Below, in pieces: positions 1-5,680 of a stretch of DNA of 6,883 bases. Position 1 is the first letter of the stretch. The number at the start of each line of letters is the position of its first letter. This stretch comes from Clostridia bacterium (GTDB taxonomy: Bacteria; Bacillota; Clostridia; CAKSNL01; HGM11501), in NCBI GenBank assembly GCA_017390225.1, contig JAFPCL010000002.1, positions 1 to 6,883 on the forward strand, written 5' to 3'. The translations under genes and the position numbers were made by a program. The notes below the pieces were generated by a model, which saw nothing but the letters and a program-made list of their open reading frames with translations, ran no database searches and was not told the origin of the DNA.

Positions 1-109
1 AGATAAATAATTGTTTTATAAAGCGAATAAATGCTTTATTTCTGCCATGAAACGGTCCGTGCCTTTTTTTACATCTCCTTTTATCGGTTTGGAATGAATT
101 TTAATGATG

Positions 110-342
110 AATGATGTATTTGCCGAAGGCAAACATCATTGAAAAAACACATTCATAATAGATGCAGCATGCGTTAATGAAATCGTTCGCTTTGCTCACG
201 ATGAAATCCAAGCAAGCTTGGATGAAATCTTCACTTCGTTCAGATGAAATTAAATCCGTCTTTTTATCCGCCGCAGGCGATTTCATCTGCGCTGGCAGAT
301 TTCATCCACACAGTGGATTTATTCCGTCGTAAGACGGATTTA
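110..342. repeat. Nested hairpin array with GATGAAAT / ATTTCATC linkers
   Basis: A run of short hairpins that codes for nothing. Seen directly: stems at 110-140 (TTTGCC-gaa-GGCAAA core, with AATGATG/CATCATT outside), 182-202 (ATCGT/ACGAT), 206-223 (ATCCAAG-caag-CTTGGAT, 7 bp perfect), 227-245 (4 bp, weak), 269-279 (CGCC/GGCG), 285-300 (ATCTGC-gctg-GCAGAT), 304-318 (ATCCAC-aca-GTGGAT) and 323-338 (TCCGTC-gtaa-GACGGA). Left-half linkers read GATGAAAT (200-207, 221-228, 243-250). Right-half linkers read the complement ATTTCATC (280-287, 299-306). Two long-range 10-bp perfect pairings wrap the centre: 241-250 with 280-289, and 251-260 with 333-342. The whole unit is therefore a large imperfect palindrome built of small palindromes. 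It lies immediately beyond the tRNA-Asn terminator. It could be a dispersed MITE/REP-like element; mobility cannot be judged from one copy. Confidence 0.8.
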
Positions 343-346
343 GTTG

Positions 347-378
347 AAAAAAGACTATTCTTTCGAATAGTCTTTTTT
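347..378 (-). terminator. Intrinsic terminator of tRNA-Asn
   Basis: A perfect 14-bp inverted repeat (347-360 with 365-378). Read on the minus strand it gives A6-GACTATTC, a GAAA tetraloop, then GAATAGTC-T6. The T run forms the 3' arm and directly follows the tRNA 3' end with one base between. The GNRA-type loop appears only on the minus strand, which supports that direction, although the symmetric A/T flanks could also stop plus-strand transcription. Confidence 0.9.
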
Positions 379-379
379 C

Positions 380-455
<76 letters not shown>

Positions 456-473
456 ATATGTATCTTTACTTGT

Positions 474-502
474 ATTATATGCAAAACTCATCCGTTTGTC
501 AA
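474..502 (-). promoter_or_regulatory. Promoter of tRNA-Asn
   Basis: On the minus strand, TTGACA (502-497) and TATAAT (479-474) are both perfect consensus hexamers separated by exactly 17 bases. Transcription should start near 467, leaving a leader of about 12 nt before the tRNA 5' end at 455. Upstream of the -35 box, positions 503-536 are almost entirely A/T tracts, as expected for an UP element that boosts a stable-RNA promoter. Confidence 0.93.
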
Positions 503-639
503 CAAAAAAATAAAAAAAAACAAAAAAATTTTTTGGAGGGACAGGGAAGAAATAAGTCTATGTGAAAAACCTTTATTTTTTTGCTTTTTATTTTTGAAAT
601 TTTTGGATAAAATAAGAAAGTGTAATATCTGAAAAACCC

Positions 640-668
640 TTGACAAATATAATAGAAATGTGTATAAT
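640..668 (+). promoter_or_regulatory. Promoter of the aspS-gatCAB operon
   Basis: TTGACA (640-645) and TATAAT (663-668) are perfect sigma-A hexamers with 17-base spacing. The expected start is near 675, giving a leader of about 104 nt before the aspS ATG. I looked for a T-box leader (specifier stem, TGGNACCGCG-like T-box, terminator/antiterminator pair), common on aminoacyl-tRNA synthetase genes of this phylum. I saw none, and the leader is too short for one. Only a weak pairing (AAGTTTTGGC near 709-718 with GCAAAGCTT near 730-738) is visible. Confidence 0.9.
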
Positions 669-778
669 GCAATATGATGTTTTATATGGATAAGTCTGTT
701 TGAAATTAAGTTTTGGCGTTTTTTTTAGGGCAAAGCTTATTCTCTACAGCATGAAATTTCTATTTGGGAGGCTATACT

Positions 779-2509
779 ATGTACAGAACACACCATTGTA
801 ATGATATCAGAGAAAGTCATATCGGTCAGACCGTGCAGTTGGCAGGTTGGGTTGATGCCATCCGTGACCACGGCGGCGTTATTTTCGTTGACCTTCGTGA
901 CTTCACGGGCATTACCCAGACCGTTATTCATGACGAAACCCTTTTGAAAAATGTGAATCGTGAAACCGTTATTTCCGTAACCGGCACCGTTTCCGAAAGA
1001 GATCCCGAAACGGTCAATGAAAAGCTGGCAACCGGTAAAGTAGAGCTGGTCGTGGATAGCTTGGAGCTTCTCGGTAAATGCCATAATATGCTTCCTTTTG
1101 ATGTGAATGATTCCAAGGGCACCAGAGAAGATGTGCGCCTCAAGTACAGATATCTGGATCTTCGCAACCCTGCCATTCATAATAATATTGTTCTGCGTTC
1201 TCGCGTCATCAGCCATATGAGAAAGCTGATGGATGCCCGTGAATTTTTGGATATTCAGACCCCGATTCTCACGGCTTCTTCTCCCGAAGGTGCCCGTGAC
1301 TTTTTGGTTCCTTCCAGAAAGCATAAGGGTAAGTTCTATGCGCTTCCGCAAGCACCCCAGCAGTTCAAGCAACTTTTGATGGTTTCGGGCTTTGATAAAT
1401 ATTATCAGATCGCTCCCTGCTTCCGTGATGAAGATGCGCGTCAGGATCGCTCTCCCGGCGAATTCTATCAGCTGGATTTTGAAATGGCTTTTGCAACGCA
1501 GGAAGACGTTTTGAAGGTTTGCGAAGAAGTAATCTACGACACCTTCAAGACCTTCTCCGATAAGAAGATTTCTCCGGCACCTTTCCGCCGTATTACCTAT
1601 AAAGATGCTATGATGAAGTACGGCTCCGATAAGCCCGACCTTCGTAACCCCCTGGAAATCTGCGATTTGACCGCATTTTTCAGCAAGGTAGATTTCCCGC
1701 TCTTTAAGCGCAAACCCGTCCGCGGCATTGTTGCCAACTGCGCCGGTCAGTCCAGAAAGTTCTTCGAAGATTCCTTGAAATTTGCAACCGGTATCGGCAT
1801 GAAGGGTCTTGGCTACATCACCCTCAACGACGGCGCTTTCAAAGGCCCGATCGAAAAGTTCTTGACCGACGAGCAGAAGCAGGAAATCATCGAAATCACC
1901 GGTGTGAAAGAGGGCGAAACCCTGTTCTTCATCTGCGACACCAAGGCGGTTGTTGATCGTTATGCCGGCCAGATTCGCACTTGGCTCGGCGAAAATCTGA
2001 ATATTATTGATAATGATGCCTTTGAGTTCTGCTTCGTTGTGGATTTCCCCATGTTCGAAATCGACGAAAGCACCGGCAAGATTATCTTCACCCATAACCC
2101 CTTCTCCATGCCTCAGGGGGGCCTCAAGGCTTTGGAAGAAATGGATCCCACGGAAATTTTGGCATATCAGTATGACTTGGTATGTAACGGCATCGAGCTG
2201 GCTTCCGGCGCCGTGCGTAACCACAGCACCGACGTTATGAAGAAGGCCTTCTCCATTGCAGGCTACACCGAAGAAGAGCTGGAAAAGCGCTTTAGCGCAC
2301 TCTACACCGCATTCCAGTATGGCGCACCGCCCCATGCAGGTATGGCACCTGGCATCGACCGTATCATTATGCTTCTGGCGGATGAAGACACCATCCGTGA
2401 TGTTATTGCCTTCCCTCTGAACGGCAACGCACAGGATCTTCTCTTGGGTGCACCCAGCGAAGTCACCGAAGCACAGCTTTTGGAAGCCAATATTTCGATC
2501 AGAGAATAA
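779..2509 (+). CDS. aspS: Aspartyl-tRNA synthetase, probably non-discriminating (AspRS)
   Basis: A class IIb synthetase of 576 aa (bacterial AspRS is about 590 aa) that attaches aspartate to tRNA-Asp and, probably here, also to tRNA-Asn. Order: N-terminal OB-fold anticodon-binding domain (about 1-105), catalytic core with motif 1 region (about 155-169), the flipping-loop segment SPEGARDFLVPSR (168-180), motif 2 starting FRDEDARQDR (215-224), the bacterial GAD insertion (about 290-410), and motif 3 GAPPHAGMAPGIDRIIML (515-532). His31, in RDHGGVIF, matches the His reported in the non-discriminating P. aeruginosa enzyme where E. coli has Leu. This fits the gatCAB genes that follow. The ATG at 779 is chosen because GGGAGG (766-771) sits 7 bases upstream; the in-frame TTG at 764 would overlap that site. 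First gene of the operon, 18 bases before gatC. The signatures RSPGEFYQLDFE, HNPFSMPQGG and LASGAVRNH resemble the alphaproteobacterial AspRS class more than the E. coli form. Confidence 0.98.
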   Translation: MYRTHHCNDIRESHIGQTVQLAGWVDAIRDHGGVIFVDLRDFTGITQTVIHDETLLKNVNRETVISVTGTVSERDPETVNEKLATGKVELVVDSLELLGKCHNMLPFDVNDSKGTREDVRLKYRYLDLRNPAIHNNIVLRSRVISHMRKLMDAREFLDIQTPILTASSPEGARDFLVPSRKHKGKFYALPQAPQQFKQLLMVSGFDKYYQIAPCFRDEDARQDRSPGEFYQLDFEMAFATQEDVLKVCEEVIYDTFKTFSDKKISPAPFRRITYKDAMMKYGSDKPDLRNPLEICDLTAFFSKVDFPLFKRKPVRGIVANCAGQSRKFFEDSLKFATGIGMKGLGYITLNDGAFKGPIEKFLTDEQKQEIIEITGVKEGETLFFICDTKAVVDRYAGQIRTWLGENLNIIDNDAFEFCFVVDFPMFEIDESTGKIIFTHNPFSMPQGGLKALEEMDPTEILAYQYDLVCNGIELASGAVRNHSTDVMKKAFSIAGYTEEELEKRFSALYTAFQYGAPPHAGMAPGIDRIIMLLADEDTIRDVIAFPLNGNAQDLLLGAPSEVTEAQLLEANISIRE

Positions 2510-2527
2510 GAAAGAGGGGAATCTCCT

Positions 2528-2809
2528 ATGACGGCAAAAGAATTGGAAGGGTTGATGCAGCTTAATGAGCTGTCTCTTTCCGACAAAGAGGGGGCCGATA
2601 TGCTTTCGCTTTTTGAAGATATGAAGAAAAGTGAAGACGTACTGACCGCTATCGATACAGAAAATGTTGAAGTTATGGTACATGTTATGCCGATGACCAA
2701 TGTGTTCCGCGAAGATGCGCGCAAGCAGAATTTCTCTCGTGAGAGCTTGCTTGCCGGTGCGCCCGAGCACACCGAAGACAGCTGGCAAGTGCCGAGATTG
2801 GTAAAGTGA
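2528..2809 (+). CDS. gatC: Asp-tRNA(Asn)/Glu-tRNA(Gln) amidotransferase subunit C
   Basis: The small 93-aa subunit of GatCAB, the usual family length (about 95 aa). In known structures GatC wraps around GatA and GatB and stabilises the complex. The C-terminal half carries the family pattern: PMTNVFREDARK (about 55-66), then SRESLLAGAPE (about 70-80) and the ending WQVPRLVK. The N-terminal half is two short helices, typical of the family. The start ATG is preceded by a strong AGAGGGGA site (2513-2520) with 7-base spacing. It lies 18 bases after aspS and its stop is 10 bases before the chosen gatA start, so it is translated as part of one polycistronic message. No unusual residues were seen, which argues that the complex is still assembled even though its GatA partner is aberrant. 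Confidence 0.95.
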   Translation: MTAKELEGLMQLNELSLSDKEGADMLSLFEDMKKSEDVLTAIDTENVEVMVHVMPMTNVFREDARKQNFSRESLLAGAPEHTEDSWQVPRLVK

Positions 2810-2813
2810 GGTG
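2808..2813 (+). promoter_or_regulatory. Shine-Dalgarno site that fixes the gatA start at TTG 2820
   Basis: GAGGTG (2808-2813) matches the anti-Shine-Dalgarno core and ends 6 bases before an in-frame TTG at 2820. The alternative GTG at 2811 lies inside this site and has no good ribosome-binding sequence of its own, so TTG 2820 is preferred. The site overlaps the gatC stop codon, giving tight translational coupling. Confidence 0.75.
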
Positions 2814-2819
2814 TGCACA

Positions 2820-4004
2820 TTGCGTGATTATATAACAGAAGCATCCGGCAACATTGCCGTAGATGACATGATTTTAGTGAAAGATATGCAGGCAACCGCC
2901 GGCTCTCATATGCTGGAGGGCTTTGTGCCGCTTTTCAGCGCAGAAGCCGTAGAACGTTTGGAGAACAAGGGCTATTCTATTGCAGGGAAGGCAAATGTAG
3001 GTGAATTCGGTCTTGATCTTGTAGGCGAATTTTCTTATTACGGCGCAGCTGCAGAAGGGGAGAATCTATGCGGCGGCAGTGCAAAGCTTGTGAAAGACGG
3101 CAGTGTGAAAGCGGCTTTGGGGGTAGACCTCAATGGTGCACCGCGCAGAAGCGCCGCCCTTTCCGGTGTCGCTTTTATGAAGCCGACCTACGGCACGGTT
3201 TCTCGCTACGGCGTGATTCCCTGTGCTTGCTCCGGTGAGCAGATTGGTGTGTATGCCCCGAATATGAAAGCCATGCAGGAAGTCCTGTCCGTGATTGCAG
3301 GTCATGATGCAAAAGACGGCACCAGCCTGATGCATGAAACCTATGATTACGACACGGATTTGGAAATCTCCGGCGTAAAGGTAGCTATCATCAAAGAAAT
3401 GCTGGAAGCCGCAAGCGAGGATAGCCGCGCAAAGGTTTTGGCATATGCCGAAAACTTAAAGAAAAAAGGCGTTGTTGTGGAAGAAGTCTCCTTCGAGCTT
3501 GCTCGTGCCGCACAAAGTGCATGGCAGATTTTAATGGCGGCGGAAACATGCAACAATCTGTCTCGTTATGATGGCGTGAAGTTTGGCTACAGAACGCCCA
3601 ACTATGAAAATATCGACGAGCTGTATGTCGGCTCTCGTACCGAAGGCTTTAACCTTCTGACCAAGCAGACCATTCTGTACGGCTCGGATGTTCTTTCTAA
3701 GAACAGATATAAAGTTTGCTATGATAAGTCGCTCAAGGTGCGCCGTGTGGTTGCCGATGCGATGAAAGCTATGCTTTCGTCCTACGATGCCGTGCTGACG
3801 CCTGTTTGTTCTGAAATGCAGTACACGGCTTATGATATTTCCGATGCATTCAAAAATGTGTTTAAAGAAAGCTTTTTCACTGCGATTCCGAATCTGATTG
3901 GTATTCCGGCACTTTCGGTCGGCGGTGTGCAGCTGATGGGCAACCATTTCGACGAAAGTCTTCTGATGTCCTTGGCAAAAAGCGTAGAAGGGATGGGTGC
4001 ATAA
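2820..4004 (+). CDS. gatA: GatA-like amidase-fold subunit, truncated and lacking catalytic serines
   Basis: Family: amidase-signature GatA, which normally hydrolyses glutamine and channels ammonia to GatB. This copy is 394 aa against about 485. The N-terminal helical region is missing, so the triad Lys of the usual IAIKDN motif appears already at residue 21 (ILVKDM). The middle aligns without gaps to the amidase signature: KPTYGTVSRYG (from about 120), then AGHD, SRYDGVKFGYR and RTEGF. However, GGSSGGSA reads as residues 81-88, ENLCGGSA, so the cis-Ser becomes Leu83. GSDTGGSIRQ reads GVDLNGAPRR, so the nucleophile Ser becomes Ala107. The Asp of SDIFT that contacts glutamine in S. aureus GatA aligns with Ser351, while the Arg of KVR is kept. 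The reading frame is intact, so this is not a decayed pseudogene. Inferred role: structural or channel partner for GatB/GatC without glutaminase activity. The stop overlaps the gatB start (TAATG). Confidence 0.88.
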   Translation: MRDYITEASGNIAVDDMILVKDMQATAGSHMLEGFVPLFSAEAVERLENKGYSIAGKANVGEFGLDLVGEFSYYGAAAEGENLCGGSAKLVKDGSVKAALGVDLNGAPRRSAALSGVAFMKPTYGTVSRYGVIPCACSGEQIGVYAPNMKAMQEVLSVIAGHDAKDGTSLMHETYDYDTDLEISGVKVAIIKEMLEAASEDSRAKVLAYAENLKKKGVVVEEVSFELARAAQSAWQILMAAETCNNLSRYDGVKFGYRTPNYENIDELYVGSRTEGFNLLTKQTILYGSDVLSKNRYKVCYDKSLKVRRVVADAMKAMLSSYDAVLTPVCSEMQYTAYDISDAFKNVFKESFFTAIPNLIGIPALSVGGVQLMGNHFDESLLMSLAKSVEGMGA

Positions 4005-5428
4005 TGAAATACGAAGTAACAATTGGTTTGGAAACCCATGTGGAGCTCGATACAGCTTCTAAAATTTTCTGCGCTTGCGGTGGTCATTCTTCGCCCAAAG
4101 AGCCCAATGACTGCGTGTGCCCTGCATGCAGCGGTATGCCCGGGATGCTTCCCGTGATGAATAAGCGCGTAGTGGAAAAAGCAGTCACTGCAGGTCTTAT
4201 GCTGAACTGCGAAATCAACCGCTATGCAACCTTTGATAAAAAGAATTACTACTATCCCGATTTGCCCTGTGCTTATCAGATTACCCAGCTGTTTCATCCG
4301 ATTTGTGTCAATGGTAAGGTAGAAGTTACCACCAAAGACGGTGTGAGCATGATTGGTATCAAGCAGATTCATATGGAAGAAGATGCCGGCAAGCTTGTCC
4401 ATGATGAATGGACCGACACGTCTCTTGTGGACTTCAACAGAACCAGTGTTCCGCTGATTGAAATTGTTACGCATCCGGATTTCCACAGTGCAGAAGAAGT
4501 GCTTTCCTATTTGGAAATGCTCAAATCCATGTTCCGCTTCGGAAAAATTTCCGAATGTGAAGAAGGGGCAATGCGCTGTGACGTAAATATTTCCGTTCGT
4601 CCCGAAGGGCAGACGGAGCTGGGTGTGCGCACGGAAATCAAGAATATGAGCTCCTTCACTTCCATTGAAAGAGCCATTAAATACGAAACGGCTCGTCATA
4701 TCGACGCATTAGAGCGCCAAACCGAGGTTTTGGTGCAGGAAACCCGCCGTTGGGACGACACCAAGGGCAGAACCTTTGCGATGCGTAATAAAGAAACGGA
4801 AGCCGACTATCGGTATTTCCCCGATCCCAACCTGATGCCCATCGTTATTGACGATGCATGGCTGGATGAAATCAAGAGCGCGATGCCGAAAAAGCCCGAA
4901 GTGAAAGCGGCAGAATATGCCGAAATGGGCATTTCCGAAAAGGAAATCGAAGTGCTGACGGGTGAGCGCAATCTTTGTGATCTCTTGGACGGCGTTGTGG
5001 CTTTGGGCGCATCCGTGAAAGACGCTGTGGCATGGATTTTGACCGAATGTGCCGGTGTGCTTCGCAAGAACGGTCAGGTGCTTTCCGATCTTCAGATTAC
5101 GCCCGAAAAGCTGGCAAAAATCATTGCCATGGTAGCAGACGGAAAGATCAACCGTGGCGCCGGCAAGAAGGTGTTGACCGCCGTGATTGAAAAAGACGTT
5201 GATCCGGAAGAATTTGCCCGTGAAAACAGCTTGGATGCAAACACCGACGAATCGGCAGTTGCGGCTGTTGTTGATAAAGTTCTGGCGGCAGATCCCAAGA
5301 GTGTGGAAGATTATAAAAACGGAAAGACCAAAGTGTTCCAGGCACTCTTCGGTGCTTGCATGCGTGAACTGCGCGGCACGGCAGACCCGATGGTCATTAA
5401 GAAGTTATTAGAAGAGAAATTGAAATAA
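4004..5428 (+). CDS. gatB: Asp-tRNA(Asn)/Glu-tRNA(Gln) amidotransferase subunit B
   Basis: A 474-aa protein of normal length (about 476). GatB binds mischarged tRNA, phosphorylates the Asp or Glu side chain with ATP and replaces the phosphate with ammonia. The cradle/kinase domain looks intact: VIGLETHVEL with Glu10 and His12, IHMEEDAGK (122-130, including Glu125), MRCDVNIS (190-197), DFNRTSVPLIEIV and a DYRYFPDPNL segment. A CxC...CxxC zinc motif is present (Cys23, Cys25, Cys39, Cys42). The C-terminal helical and YqeY-like tail domain (about 330-474), with ITPEKLAKII and NGKTKVFQALFG, contacts the tRNA D arm in the family. The ATG at 4004 overlaps the gatA TAA. A GAAGG-type site lies at 3988-3992 inside gatA. 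The contrast with GatA is the main point: every active-site landmark I checked in GatB is kept while those of GatA are lost. Confidence 0.97.
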   Translation: MKYEVTIGLETHVELDTASKIFCACGGHSSPKEPNDCVCPACSGMPGMLPVMNKRVVEKAVTAGLMLNCEINRYATFDKKNYYYPDLPCAYQITQLFHPICVNGKVEVTTKDGVSMIGIKQIHMEEDAGKLVHDEWTDTSLVDFNRTSVPLIEIVTHPDFHSAEEVLSYLEMLKSMFRFGKISECEEGAMRCDVNISVRPEGQTELGVRTEIKNMSSFTSIERAIKYETARHIDALERQTEVLVQETRRWDDTKGRTFAMRNKETEADYRYFPDPNLMPIVIDDAWLDEIKSAMPKKPEVKAAEYAEMGISEKEIEVLTGERNLCDLLDGVVALGASVKDAVAWILTECAGVLRKNGQVLSDLQITPEKLAKIIAMVADGKINRGAGKKVLTAVIEKDVDPEEFARENSLDANTDESAVAAVVDKVLAADPKSVEDYKNGKTKVFQALFGACMRELRGTADPMVIKKLLEEKLK

Positions 5429-5480
5429 AAGGGACGAAAAAAGGCACAGACCGTTCCATGGCATGAAGTGCTTAATCGTT

Positions 5481-5489
5481 TGATATAAT
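5481..5489 (+). promoter_or_regulatory. Possible extended -10 promoter ahead of the asparaginase-like gene
   Basis: TGATATAAT (5481-5489) is an exact extended -10 element (TGnTATAAT). No recognisable -35 hexamer lies at 16-18 bases spacing. Its start point would be near 5496, inside the following hairpin, which would weaken that hairpin as a terminator for the new transcript. It may be coincidental. Confidence 0.25.
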
Positions 5490-5491
5490 GG

Positions 5492-5519
5492 TAGAAATCC
5501 GCAGGCATGCGGATTTCTA
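5492..5519 (+). terminator. Probable terminator of the aspS-gatCAB operon
   Basis: A perfect 12-bp stem: TAGAAATCCGCA (5492-5503), loop GGCA, then TGCGGATTTCTA (5508-5519). It is followed by TTGTTT, a short interrupted T tract. It lies 64 bases after the gatB stop. The weak T tract means some read-through into the asparaginase-like gene is possible. Confidence 0.65.
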
Positions 5520-5526
5520 TTGTTTA

Positions 5527-5614
5527 AAGCCAAGGAACTACGGCGCGAACTTCACCACTCGCCGTACCTTTGTACGGCTTCGGGATGGGAGATGGCGAAC
5601 AAATCGCCATCTCC
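5527..5614 (+). promoter_or_regulatory. Structured leader with mutually exclusive hairpins
   Basis: Three stem options share bases upstream of the asparaginase-like gene. Stem A pairs TACGGCG (5539-5545) with CGCCGTA (5560-5566), and AAGCC (5527-5531) can pair with GGCTT (5576-5580) around it. Stem B pairs GCCGTAC (5561-5567) with GTACGGC (5572-5578) and cannot coexist with A. Stem C is a perfect 11-bp hairpin, GGAGATGGCGA (5588-5598) with TCGCCATCTCC (5604-5614). A T6 run (5639-5644) follows 24 bases later, too far for a standard terminator. It matches no riboswitch class I recognise. It may be a cis-regulatory leader or simply repeat-derived sequence. Confidence 0.4.
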
Positions 5615-5680
5615 ATTCAGTTCAGCCGTTCTGCACTCTTTTTTCGCCCTTTTATGAAATGTTTTAAAGGAAGTAATAGA

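Noticed and set aside
18..39. Hairpin ATAAAGC / GCTTTAT at the window edge as a terminator.
   Set aside because: The stem is 7 bp and AT-rich with no proper T tract, and no gene is visible for it to serve.
16..140. Short minus-strand frame ending in FMAEIKHLFAL then stop, with an AAAAGGAG sequence upstream.
   Set aside because: The stretch is under 40 codons, has no start at a proper distance from the purine-rich site, and its upstream part runs into the hairpin at 110-140. It could be the tail of a broken gene, but nothing identifies it.
669..778. T-box or other synthetase-type riboswitch in the aspS leader.
   Set aside because: The leader is only about 104 nt, without a T-box sequence or terminator/antiterminator pair.
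737..2818. A 693-codon open frame antisense to aspS and gatC.
   Set aside because: It is a shadow of the coding bias of aspS. It has no recognisable domains and crosses the well-supported operon.
5540..5614. Possible 5S rRNA remnant on the minus strand: CCCATCCCGAA is followed at a distance by GAAGTT.
   Set aside because: Only a universal motif of about 11 bases matches; the rest does not form a 5S fold, so chance is more likely.
5570..5680. Longer N-terminus for the asparaginase-like protein starting at 5570.
   Set aside because: The added 37 residues read through leader hairpins, show no family similarity, and the ATG at 5681 has a good ribosome-binding site directly before the family's first strand.
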